From contig JAYMSP010002019.1 in NCBI GenBank assembly GCA_036897095.1, forward strand, positions 1-26,880: 26,880 nt of DNA. Reading direction: 5' to 3'. A program made the translations under genes and the position numbers. Shown here piece by piece: positions 1 through 10,500 of the stretch; within the stretch, counting starts at the first letter, position 1, and each line of letters starts with the position of its first letter. The notes under the pieces were generated by a model. It searched no databases. It was not told the DNA's origin and saw only the letters and a list, made by a program, of their open reading frames with translations. The stretch is from Plantago elongata (Eukaryota; Streptophyta; Magnoliopsida; Lamiales; Plantaginaceae).

Positions 1-133
1 AATCAATTCGCATAATTTTACATTTGATTTTAATTATAAGAAGAGTGGTACAAATGGCTTGCGTTTAAAGTACAATACTATATTACGAATAGATAGCGCG
101 TTGAAGTGGTGTGGGAAAGTGCCATGGAAAATT

Positions 134-388
134 TGAATGTTCATTTATTTCCATTATGTATCCTTATTAGTTATGGATAAATTAATACAATTAATATCGT
201 TTATAATTCTTCTGAGTTACAATATCAATTATACACTCCACTAATTATATACTCATTATAATATTAAATCTCCTTCTAGCTAGTAGCCTATAAATAGTGG
301 ATCGGTAGACACTTGTACCTACACTTAAAAAGATGAATGAAGTATTTTTTATCCTCTTATTATTCTTCTATATTCTATATTCTATCCA
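134..388 (+). repeat. Left LTR-like segment of the copia remnant
   Basis: This segment aligns with 5798-6229 over most of its length. Both contain tatccttatta/tgtccttatta, a stretch ending in tatacactccactaatt or tatacaccccactaatt, the string tactcattat, agtagcctata, and a T-rich end with tattctatatt. A TATA-like tataaatag lies at about 290-298, where a copia LTR promoter would sit. The two copies differ at many positions and by small indels, which indicates old age. The outer boundary (tg near 134) is inferred from the right copy and is approximate. Confidence 0.55.
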
Positions 389-3224
389 GAATCACCATAC
401 TTTACTACGAAACTAAACTACAGTCTGATTGTCTTTTCTCCCATATGGGATGGATGATGATCAAATAAGGAACGGGTTATGAATATGATGATTAGCAATT
501 CATCCCACTCCAATACCATCTACCCTTGTACCATTACTCCAATCAAAAGCCAAACATTATAGATTTAAAATATGGTACGGTGACATATTCATTTTATATA
601 CTATACAATAATTATTTATCTTTTATATACTCTATAATAGTTACTTGTTCAGATAATATACTTTAATATTCTTTTACACGTAATTGGTGATTTATTACAC
701 GCGCCGACAGTATATCGCACGTTTAAAGTACCTCAAACACTGCGAGTATCTCACATGCTCGATAAGTGACAACTCGTGATTCAATTTCAAAAATTATTTT
801 GAAAGAAAAATTAAAAAAAGAAAGGAATTTAAAAACTATATAGTCATTGTGTCGAACGTGGGAAATATTCAAAGTGTGGTAATAAATTACCAATTCAAAG
901 TAAAAAAATGATCGTAGTATATCGTCTAGATAGATATTCATTGTGAAGTATACAAAGAATATATTATCAGTAATAGTATATAAATTGGAGGTGTCTCGAC
1001 CTACTGTATATTTTATAAAAAATTTCCTCATGCCGAGCTAGTTTGTTCTCTCGTGACATGATTTGCAGGAAAGTTTACATGATCTATCCTTCATATTATT
1101 CATTACTTTATATAATACTTTGTTCTATTTGTATTGGTTCACAATGACTTATCTAACTTTGATTTGTTTTGTATTTTGACAATTACATATAATCATGTGA
1201 GTAGCTGTAAATCTTGAATTCATATTAATCGAATTATATATTATTAAAGTGATGAGAAAATTACTTAATAAAAATAAGTTTTACTTGTTTATTTACACTA
1301 TTGAATTTCCTTTTCTTACTATATTACATTATCTAACCATTTTGAATTTTTGGTTAGTAGTGGATCATATTCACACATGTTCTTGAAAACTTGTTGACGG
1401 AATAATTACAAAATAAAATTCCTTTAAGTGAATATGAGATAAAAATTCTTGAAGGTTGTGATAATTGGGAAGAAGTGAATATCAAGTTATCATTCACTTG
1501 AACATTTGCCACAGAATTTCAAGAATTGAAAACCACCAGAAGTGGCTAACAATTGATGATTCCCTTGTTAAAATATATATGTCCACATACATATTAAATT
1601 GGACGACCGAGAATAAATTGAGAAGGGGGAAAGGTAAAATTTATGCATAGATTTTCTGTACAGCGCAACATTTTCGTAAAATTGATTCTAGATTCGTCAT
1701 CCACTAGATTGTTCTCAAATTGTATCAGCAAATTAAAGACACGGTTTTCTTGAATTTCACCGAGCGGTCGTCGTTTTGAATTATGAGGCATCGAGAATCT
1801 GCTATCGAACATTGATATGTTTTTCATATCATTTTCACAATAAGAATTAGCTAATATTCTCGTCATTGGTGAAGGTAAATTTATTTATTTTATTAGATTA
1901 TATTCATTCGTATTATACCATACTTTATAATATTGAAACGGTTGGTAATATTCCCTGAAGTGAATGTGTGATACAAGTATAAAGTAAAAATAAGGCAATT
2001 GTGATATATTTCTTCATCATTTTTTATGAAAGCTCAAAGCTCAAAGGATTGACCGATTGAATACATTACCATCAAGGATCGTTGATTTTATTTTATAATA
2101 TAACCACTCAAAGTGGTACAATAACTGATGGTTGTTAATATAAAGATGGTGATTTAAGTTTTCTCTTATTTTTGTCTAATGTTCACTCATTGTAGTATCT
2201 AACCTAAAATTGATACTAAGGAATGTTATATGAAGTGATTTCCTGAAGTTGGTTTTGTGAGGTAATAATTTTCAACCTGAAGTTTGTTTCAATACAATAT
2301 TTTCTACAAGTTCAAAATATTGGGAGATGACTTTTGATACTAATTATTTACCAGTCATACTCTCTTGGTCACACTACCACGACCTAAAGTTCGTACTCTC
2401 CTAAAGGTTCAAAGACTTAGATGAATTATTACAATTGAGTGAAATTTTTCTCAATAAAATGTGGCGTATGATGTTGAGTTATCATGGTAGTATCATCAAG
2501 CACATAAACGTATCAAATATTCTCCAACCTGAAGTTGAAAGAGTATATATGTGATAATATAATTGCTAGCGGCGCAAGAAATATTCAATTGAGATAATTA
2601 TCTAAAAATTGAGCATTTTGTCTCACAATTGAAATAATCTCCTAACTTGAAGTTGGTAAATTGTAGTACTCTCACATATAAAATTGCAAAGTTGACTACT
2701 CAACCTGTAGTTGGGATAAGACAACTTATTGGTGCTATAAACATTCAAGTGGATTATAAACATGTAATTTGTTTACATGATGGTATTTTATCTACGTGTC
2801 TATTCATGTATCCTTACAGATACATTTAATTACAAGTAACTACTCGCACATATTACTTATCCAACATGAAGTTGGTAGTACTAATCTTATAAATGGTCCA
2901 ACTTGAAATTGGAATCGTATGTCATTCTCCTAAAAACACAATTTCTTATTATTGCTCCCGAAGTACCAATCATGTGCATATTATGAATGTTGAAGACCAC
3001 TATCAATTTGCAATGCATGTGGTAAAGATATACCCCTATCTCACAAGAACAGTATTTGGTCTCGTAGATCATTGTTCATACATAATGTACAGTAAATAGC
3101 ATGTACGGTTTATAAATCTCCTTTCCCAGAAGTGATTGGAAATTAGAAAGTTGCAAATGAGCTAATAAGAAGATGGTATGGACATGAAGCACCATAATTT
3201 AATTTGTACTCAAGTGCATCCAAT

Positions 3225-3410
3225 TTATTTTATTTTTTGAAACGGCAAAAAAAAATTTATTAAAATTTATTAAAAAAATCAAGAGCATAAGTAATGCTCT
3301 CAACGGACAATTACAAAAGAAACAAAGAGTACAACGTTTACACCTTACATAAAGTATTGGCGTACACCCAATGATTATCCAAAACCAATACCAAAAAAAA
3401 AAATTCATAG
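3225..3410 (-). mobile_element. LINE/SINE-like retroposon 3' end, minus orientation
   Basis: The left edge is a T-rich stretch followed by gaaacggc. Read on the minus strand this gives gccgtttc followed by an A-rich tail, the same tail as the SINE at 5564-5654. The inside (about 3250-3410) is A-rich on the plus strand and holds a short hairpin, agagcat-aagta-atgctct, at about 3281-3299. This looks like the 3' end of a non-LTR retroposon inserted in the copia remnant. The right boundary and a target-site duplication could not be fixed. Confidence 0.4.
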
Positions 3411-4539
3411 CAACAATTGCTCAGAAAATTTCACTACCAGCCAACCAGAGGATCGGCACATTATCTAAGAATTAGTCACTACCAACTAGAAGGTTGGTAG
3501 AAAATGATAATATTGAATAAAATCATGTTTGAGGTGACAAATTAGGCCATCTGGTTACAACTTAACCGTTTTTGTGAAACTTGAAGTTTTCATGTACAAA
3601 GTATAGCTAGTTATGTGCTGAAATATTTCTTCTGATGTGATTCTATTGGATAAGTGCAAGACACAACATGAAGTAATAAAGCGTGAAAATTGAGATCTTG
3701 AAATGAGCAATACTACACTAGTCAAGTTGATAAAAGAGATATAATATAAGTGGCCAGAAGTCTACATGTATATTTCAATTGTTTTACAATTAAATATATT
3801 GAGTAAATTAATTAATCTCTAATTTGAGGACAAAATTATTTACAGCACAAGAAAATCCAACTGTACTAATATGTTGAATCCTATCATAATGTTCTCCGCA
3901 TAGAACTAATGCTTGAAGCATACAAAAGTTGTATGAGTACATTAAATTCTAAGCTGGACATTATACTATCATGAGCCCTAATTTTCCAGCTTAGGGGAGG
4001 AAGAACATGAATAAGCTAGTAAAATAAATTCGTAGAGCGAATTGATCCCATATATTTGAGAGTTCAAAGTTTCAGCTTCAAGTTACTATATCAAGATATG
4101 TTCAAACATAATGTTTTATGATTTGAATGTTAACCCGCTATGATCCTATTATGAGGCGTACAGAGTTAAATATCGATTATAGAATGACATGTGTTGGACA
4201 TTGCGATATCTTGCCTATTGTACAAATGATTTATCACCTTAGTGAAATACGGTTCTAATGTTAAGTACAAAATAAGGCAGTTGGTAGTACTCCTAAAGAG
4301 TAATATATGTCATAAAGGCATAAATATTTGAACTATAATAGATGATCTATATGAAATGAAATTGTAGCTACATAAATATTCAGATATCAATTATCAATAC
4401 TGACTTGAAAAATCTAAGAAAGAGATTTGAAATATCGGTATACATGGAACTGTATTTTAAATGCATATGCAAAATCGATGGACATAAATATTGGACATGT
4501 AAATGGGAATCTTACATGGAAGTCCGTTTTGATGATATC

Positions 4540-4560
4540 ATGATGATGATGATGATGATA
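4540..4560. repeat. (ATG)n microsatellite
   Basis: This is a perfect trinucleotide run of about seven units inside the decayed retrotransposon. It lies in a short open frame (4405-4656) that shows no recognisable protein family. Confidence 0.85.
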
Positions 4561-5199
4561 AAAATGAGCTCATGGACCATAAGTCCTTTTTTATTGACGA
4601 ATTCTAAATACATACGGCAACATTGCCTTATCGGGTCAAATTTTATGTGCATTTAGATACTAAACATTGCATTATAATATGTTTATTCTTGTATAGTTTG
4701 CATTATTTAGTTTCGTCTCTATCATATTGCATACTAACATTTTTATTCTTATATTGTGAATGTTATCACTCATACTCAACCTTCAGGTTGTGCACATGAA
4801 CAATGACTGGTTTGACTTACAAGTCATATGATTTGAGAAGTTCAATGAATGGAAATAACATCTCCGACAGTTTGTCCCAGAAGGAGACTAAAAATATCAT
4901 GTTAGCAAACATGAATTGGATGAGTAAATTAAATACTCATGAAGAGTAGTATTGGTTATACCGATGATAGCTCAACTTGTAGTTTGAGCATGCAAAGAAT
5001 ATTTTCAAAGATACCTTGAGATTGACACGGTCCAGATGTACCTTAATTATTTCTTAAATAATAATTAATATTTTTGAAGATTGAATTAACAAAAAGTTTG
5101 CAATTCCTTACTATACTTCATGAATAAGGTATGTATCTTGTCAAATGGAGATGAAAATTGTAAATCAATAAGTACATTTGCACATCCTATGAGCAATTG

Positions 5200-5775
5200 T
5201 TGCACTCTTTTGTCCTTGTTAGGTTTTTATCCCATCGAATTTTTCCTAATAAGGTTTATAACGAGGTAACATTTTGAGCGCACATATGATTGATTATCTC
5301 CATATCTCCATGATTGTGACATATTACAAATACTTGAGGACTTAAGTGATGAACAATATATGGAGATCATTCACGCACATGATGTATGTCGTTTATAGTG
5401 AAGCAGTTTATATGTAAATTGTCCAAAAGACAATATGAATATGGTGGATAAAAATGAAATGATGCACTTATGAGGGGAGCAAATACGCACTGCACTCTTT
5501 TCTTTGATTAAGGTTTTTTCCATAGGGTTTTTCTTAGCAAGATTTTTAAGGAGGCAGTATTACTGACAACGAAGCGCAACTCAGTTGTAAGACGCTTCAC
5601 CTCCAATCAATAGGTCGGGGGTTCGAGTCACCATTTAGCCGTTTCAAAAAAAACGAGGCATTATTACCAAAGCGTATTTTATGTTAATAAAAATGGTGTA
5701 CTCTTTTTCCTTCACTATACATTTTTTCCACTCAATTTTTGTTAGTAAGTTTTTAATGAGGCACATTCTCAAGTC
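5200..5775 (+). repeat. Three tandem copies of the copia pre-PPT block
   Basis: Three diverged copies start near 5200, 5487 and 5697. Each reads roughly tgcactctttt-cctt-..aggtttt..-cccat..-gggtttttcttag-aaggttttta-acgaggca. Blocks like this are a familiar landmark immediately upstream of the polypurine tract in plant Ty1/copia elements. The second copy ends at the SINE insertion. The blocks are separated by about 210-290 bp, so they are spaced rather than abutting repeats. Confidence 0.6.
5564..5654 (+). mobile_element. Short tRNA-derived SINE
   Basis: Roughly 90 bp with internal RNA polymerase III promoter elements: an A-box-like gcaactcagttgtaag at about 5576-5591 and a B-box ggttcgagtca at 5620-5630. 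It ends in gccgtttc followed by an A-run, a typical SINE tail. It is bounded by a near-perfect direct repeat, gaggcagtattac (5551-5563) and gaggcattattac (5655-5667), which fits a target-site duplication. The tRNA-like part cannot fold as a complete tRNA (no anticodon arm pairing or proper acceptor stem), so this is not a tRNA gene. Confidence 0.6.
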
Positions 5776-5797
5776 AATGGACATTCAAGGGGTATTA

Positions 5798-6229
5798 TGT
5801 AACAATATGATGATTCTTTCACCATGTGTCCTTATTAACTATGAATGAATTGGCACAATTGATAACATTTGTAATTCTTGTAAGTTACAATTATACACCC
5901 CACTAATTGTATACTCATTATGATATTAAATTTTTTATTTTTTTTGGTAATGAAAGACGTACAAGTCCTTAGACTAAATCAAAGTTAAAAAACGATACTA
6001 CTTGAGACGGGGGATTGTCCCAGAGGACATGTCCAACCGTTCCCGAACTACTAGCTAACTTTGCAAGTTTATCTGCGACAAGATTCGATTCTCTACTGAT
6101 CCAGGATAGCTATTAAATTTTATTTTAATTAGTAGCCTATAAGTAGTAATTATTGTAGATATTTATACTTAAGAATATGAATTAAATACTCTTTATTCTT
6201 TTATTGTTATTTTATATTCTATATTTCAT
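5798..6229 (+). repeat. Right LTR of the copia remnant, interrupted
   Basis: It begins with tgt directly after the purine tract and ends near ctatatttca. It matches 134-388 apart from point changes, small indels and a 177-bp insertion at 5934-6110. The region equivalent to the TATA box of the left copy reads cctataagtag at about 6134. Confidence 0.55.
5934..6110 (-). mobile_element. Small poly(A)-tailed retroposon in the right LTR
   Basis: A 177-bp block absent from the left LTR interrupts the LTR alignment. It is flanked by an 11-bp perfect direct repeat, tattaaatttt, at 5923-5933 and 6111-6121. The plus-strand left edge is a T-run, so the element was inserted with its A-tail on the minus strand. 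Internal sequence such as tttatctgcgacaagattcg resembles low-copy non-LTR retroposon 3' ends, but I could not assign a family. Confidence 0.6.
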
Positions 6230-6231
6230 AA

Positions 6232-6718
6232 AAAAAATTAGGGAATTAGGGTACATTGAATACTGGTGTATAAGCTTTTAACAAAGGATGTTAGTTGTTA
6301 GTGGGCATGCGAGTTGAATTTTTCATCAAAAATGGGAGGGGACCATAGTATTTATCCAAAAGCAAATGAGAAAGTATTGAATAACATAACACCAACAACC
6401 TCCAATTACATGATGCGAATTGGAAATTAATCTAGTTATGGAACATGTGACGTCATGTAATTAGACCTTAAAAATGTTCGAGGATGATATCGGGAGGCTG
6501 TTTCTAAGAATTTCAAAGTTTGAGATACTTCTGTCGAAGTGGCACTATGTTCAACTCACATTTATTAAAATATAATAATTAAACAACATTAAAAAATGAT
6601 ATTAATGGTATATTTATAAGAATTTTCAATTTCAAGAATTATTACTTTCAAATAATAGTATGTTCTCTTTGACTGAATATCACTTCAGTACAGTCCAGTT
6701 CGATTTAATTATAATTTA
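6232..6718. other. Intergenic, nothing recognised
   Basis: This is AT-rich sequence between the copia remnant and the MITE. No open frame with family features, RNA gene or ordered repeat was seen. Confidence 0.5.
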
Positions 6719-6720
6719 TA

Positions 6721-6943
6721 TTCCATCCATTTCATACATAATGAAATCATTTAATTTTCCACCATTTTGTAAAAAAATATATGATATGTGATTGAGAATG
6801 AATTTTTTACATGTGAAATTCAATATGTGGTTAAAATGAGTTGTATTGTGAAGTTTATATTTTTATAGATAGAAAATTATTTCATTTTGATGGACATCAA
6901 AAACAGAAAAATATTTCACTTTTATTGGAGCAAAGGGAGGGAG
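6721..6943. mobile_element. Stowaway-like (Tc1/mariner) MITE
   Basis: The left end reads ttccatccatttcat. The right end, read on the opposite strand, is ctccctccctttgctcc. These are diverged versions of the CTCCCTCCGTTTC terminal inverted repeat of plant Stowaway elements. A TA dinucleotide flanks each side (6719-6720 and 6944-6945), which is the Tc1/mariner target duplication. Subterminal sequence is also partly inverted (taatgaaatcatt against aataaaagtgaaat). The element is 223 bp and non-coding. Confidence 0.6.
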
Positions 6944-6945
6944 TA

Positions 6946-7535
6946 CTTACTTCAATTCAGTTAAATTCGGTGCGGTCCATTCAGTTCAGTCCAGAGAACA
7001 CAACCATCATTTTACTATTATAATAAAATAAAAAGAAAAAGGTTCAAGGATGATATGTTGGTCGCTGGAGAGCAAGGATATACACTGGATTAAGCTGATT
7101 CGAAATTTGGATGTATACCAAAATCTACCTGAAGAATAAATTACTAGAACAATTATTACTTTAATGTGTATCAGCAGGTCGTATCCAGATTTACAACTAC
7201 AGGCTTTAAAACTAGCCTACTTGGGGTTTACAAAACACAGCGGATTTCCTGATGGCATGTTCAAGTAAACATGAACTCCGCTCAAAGTGCATGATTTCTA
7301 TTGTACAAGTGAGAACAGACGCAGATGATAGTAAGCTGATGCGGCCGGACAATGAAGTATGTCCACTTGATGTTCCCATTTACTTACATTTCATGGAATA
7401 TATGACTCTGACCAAGTTTCGCGACTCAATGACTGAAGCAGTCTCAACATGCATCAATATCATGTTGTGTCTACTCAGAGATCAACCATTGCTTTACTTG
7501 GAAAATGCAGCAATAGCCTCATAAGACTACTTAGA
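6946..7535. other. 3' flank of the Rab escort protein gene
   Basis: This stretch lies just beyond the Rab escort protein stop codon and probably contains its 3' UTR. A 90-codon open frame on the plus strand (7252-7524) has no recognisable domain and is treated as chance. The transcript end could not be set. Confidence 0.4.
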
Positions 7536-10500
7536 TCACTCATGTTCATGACTTGCATCATCTGGATTCTCATCCGCAGAGCTAGTTGATGGAAAGAATT
7601 CCTCACCAGGGTATATTTCTTGAAATAGCTGTGCCAAGGTAAGCAAAATGTCACACTTTTAGTCATTGACTTCCTAATGGAGGAAATAGACTTGTTAACA
7701 GAAACAAGGCACCCTTTTGGTACCCTGGACACATCGCGCATGGCATGTGTCCATGAGGAGCATCAAGAGCCATATTGCAGTTCAAAAATCCTACCTTTTC
7801 TGTTGTATTTAGGAGATCAGTGTAGTGTAGATGCTCATCAGGAAGCGGTGTGTATCTGATAGAATCATAAGCATCCTGAGACTGCCAGAGATGAGAATTG
7901 AAACAATTATAGGCAAGGAACCAAACCATGACATTAAGCTACACAAGTAAAAAAGTAAAAAAATAATAATTTGCATCGACAGCCAATAGAGATGTGGATT
8001 CAAGCAGGGTGGTACAAACAGCAACAATGCATGCATCACACTCAAATATGCCCAATATATGATTCCACTTTTAACAGCATGCACAATACTTACTTTTTCC
8101 GGGATAATTAGCATAATGAATACATTGATTTTGTCCATTTTCATGAATGTTACAATCTAAGTCTCTGGCTCTCTGCAGTATGCCCCTTTCATTGTAAGGA
8201 ATAGCTTGCTTACGATCCCAAACCAAATACATTAAATCCTCTTCTACATGCACATTGCATTTAAATGTATTTTTTGCTTAAGAAAATGAAAATAAAATGT
8301 GGATACCTACTTGTGGCAGAGGCACTTGCCTCCAGACGGCAATACATTATGGTGGAAATAATTGGAAGCATAATTTAAATGAAATTAAAATGCATAGGAA
8401 ACAAGTTGACCAAAATATTAACTTGTGCGACTATCGTAAGTAACAGATCAGAAAATAATTTAAAGTAATAACTGCAAATGTAGAAACATACCAGAGTCAG
8501 TTCCTGAATATACAAAGCGCTCCAAAGCAGACTGGGTGTTGTGTCAGTTTGAGCAGATGGATGATCACTCCCGTTATCTGAGTTTTTGGACAGAGGCACA
8601 GTGAACAGTGCCTTTATGGCAGCATTTAATGATTTCTTACCCTCGTTAGCATTATCACACATTGATGAGAGATAAATTACAAACCTGAACAAATTGGACA
8701 GTGTACAGTGCAACAAATTAGATATTGAACTCGTCTCGTGAAGGTAAAGAAATATTAAGGGTTGTTTATCAATATTTCGAACGCCCTCTGTTAAGGCACG
8801 ACCTGTGTCAATTACAAATATTTTTCTGCAAGTAATTGAACTTACATTACCAACTTGTTCCTTTTATAAACTCAAGTATTCCAGTGAAGAATATAAGGAG
8901 AGATATTAGCCCAGTTCAGAACTTGAAGGACATGGCATTCACTTTCATCATGTGCAATAGATACTTGAATTACTAAAAGCCCAAGCACTAATAAATTAAA
9001 GAAGGAGGTATTTCCAAACTACTACAGCTAGACTAAAAGCCCAAGCATCAATCAACCAAAAACAACTACTACCACATAAACCTATCCAGTTAGACATTCT
9101 GAACAGGTGTGCATGTTTTAGGTTGCACCCACCTCGGCATTATTATATATATATTCACAACTTCAATAACAATCATTTCAATCTGGCGATGTCAAATACA
9201 TGTACAGGAACATTTGGATAAGATGGTTTTTATTTACAAAACAAAACCCATTGTTAACCCTGATGAACTAATATAATAATCAGATCATTTATAGTCTTGT
9301 ATAATAGTATGTTGCAAAAACGACAGTGATATACACTTACATTCCAGGAGCACTCACAGCCAGATTGCTACTCAGCTGTAGTACACGGATAGCAGTTATC
9401 TGCTCTGGGTACAAAGCTGCATTCAAGAACGTCACATAAATAGTTGTGCTTCACATGTAAGAACTTCAACAAATAATAAGGCTAACTAACTTACATCTAG
9501 GAGGAAAAAACACCAGACAATTGGCAACATCAGGTTTTACAGAGTTGTTTGTTATGCATACTCCCCGAGCAACCTTCCTCGTACCAATTCTGAGGCCATC
9601 ATCAGATGACTTTTCCACCTGTGCAGATGGAACGGTTTGTGATGCAATTGCGAAAGAGGGAGCAAGAAGCAGCTGACTGCTAAATAACTCCTGACCAGAA
9701 GCTAACTTCACACCCTTATAAGACCCACCACCCTGCATGAAAAGAAAAACAAAAAACAAAGAACAAAGTAGCATATGAGAAAGACTACAGGGGACACATA
9801 CAATTAGATAATAGGAATCTGAAAAGACATGCCACACTGCCACAGAACTAATTCATCAAGCACACATGTGCACATCAATGATGGCTCCATTCGTATACTT
9901 TTCAGTAATAATTCTCTTCAGGAAAAAAGGATAGAGAACCATTCCTAACCTCATCCATGAAAACTGAAACTATGGGCATCCGCAGAACCTGGAAAAGAAA
10001 CGTAAGTAATGAAGAAAAGCACGAGAAAGAGAACTTAAATAATTACAAGTCACCATAGCAGTTTTTTATGACAGATGATTCAATAGAGGAAATGTGACTT
10101 CTATAAAAATAATTTTGTGCCATTTCAGCAAGATTGCTGGGCATAACAAATCAGAAACTCATGCAAACATGGAAACACAATGAAGTTGTGATACGTAGTC
10201 GGCATAATTTAGAAAAGAACTTGGAAAGTAGAAAGAATTGTGCCAATGTTCTACAAAATCACAGGGCATTAACAGCGGGACATGGCACCCGGTAGGAATG
10301 AAACAGCACCACTAAACAACCCACCTATGAACCGACACCCAAAAGGAAAACAAGGAAACACCACCAATAAGGAGGACAGCTACAGTGTTCATTAGGAATC
10401 AGTAATTACACATGCAGGCAGGTAACGAATTATACAAACACGTTGACCGTAATAAGCATCCAACAAAATAATACATACATGAGTACATCCCTTGACAGCA

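Larger units (their letters stand above)
2242..4989 (+). repeat. Dispersed short palindromic motif CCAAC-N5-GTTGG
   Basis: A short motif close to ccaac[c/t/a]tgaagttgg recurs through the interior of the copia remnant. Copies or variants are at about 2242, 2272, 2526, 2644, 2701, 2861, 2898, 3481, 4777 and 4971. The CAAC and GTTG ends are complementary, so most copies can form a 4-6 bp stem with a loop of 4-6 bases. The copy at 3481-3498 has a perfect 6-bp stem (ACCAAC/GTTGGT). Spacing is irregular and no protein frame is kept through the copies. Confidence 0.5.
134..6229 (+). mobile_element. Degenerate Ty1/copia LTR retrotransposon
   Basis: The span is bounded by two alignable LTR-like segments in direct orientation (about 134-388 and 5798-6229). 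The right one is preceded by a purine-rich tract (ttcaaggggtatta, about 5784-5797) in the position of a polypurine tract. Upstream of it are three copies of the T-rich block (actctttttcctt...gttagtaag...ttttaatgaggca) that plant Ty1/copia elements commonly carry before the 3' LTR; this assigns the superfamily. No reading frame for gag, integrase, reverse transcriptase or RNase H survives: the longest open frames are under 100 codons, and I could not match any to a copia domain. No clear tRNA-Met primer binding site follows the left LTR, so the left end may belong to a different copy. Three younger retroposons are nested inside. The element is an old, non-coding remnant. Confidence 0.6.

Noticed and set aside
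389..420. Primer binding site after the left LTR
   Set aside because: No match to the usual initiator tRNA-Met complement was seen, so none is annotated.
1465..1866. Overlapping ORFs of 61 and 90 codons on opposite strands
   Set aside because: Both lie in the decayed copia remnant, with no copia or cellular domain recognisable.
4405..4656. 83-codon ORF with a run of Met
   Set aside because: The Met run is only the ATG microsatellite; no protein family features.
5573..5635. tRNA gene
   Set aside because: A- and B-box-like strings are present, but the cloverleaf arms do not pair and an A-tail with flanking duplication marks it as a SINE.
7252..7524. 90-codon plus-strand ORF beyond the REP stop
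   Set aside because: No recognisable domain, no splice or family support, and it lies opposite the likely REP 3' UTR.
8312..8340. Possible extra short REP exon (gcaagtgcctctgccacaa)
   Set aside because: Direct joining of the exon ending at 8492 to the one starting at 7881 keeps phase and matches the family; the extra exon is not needed.
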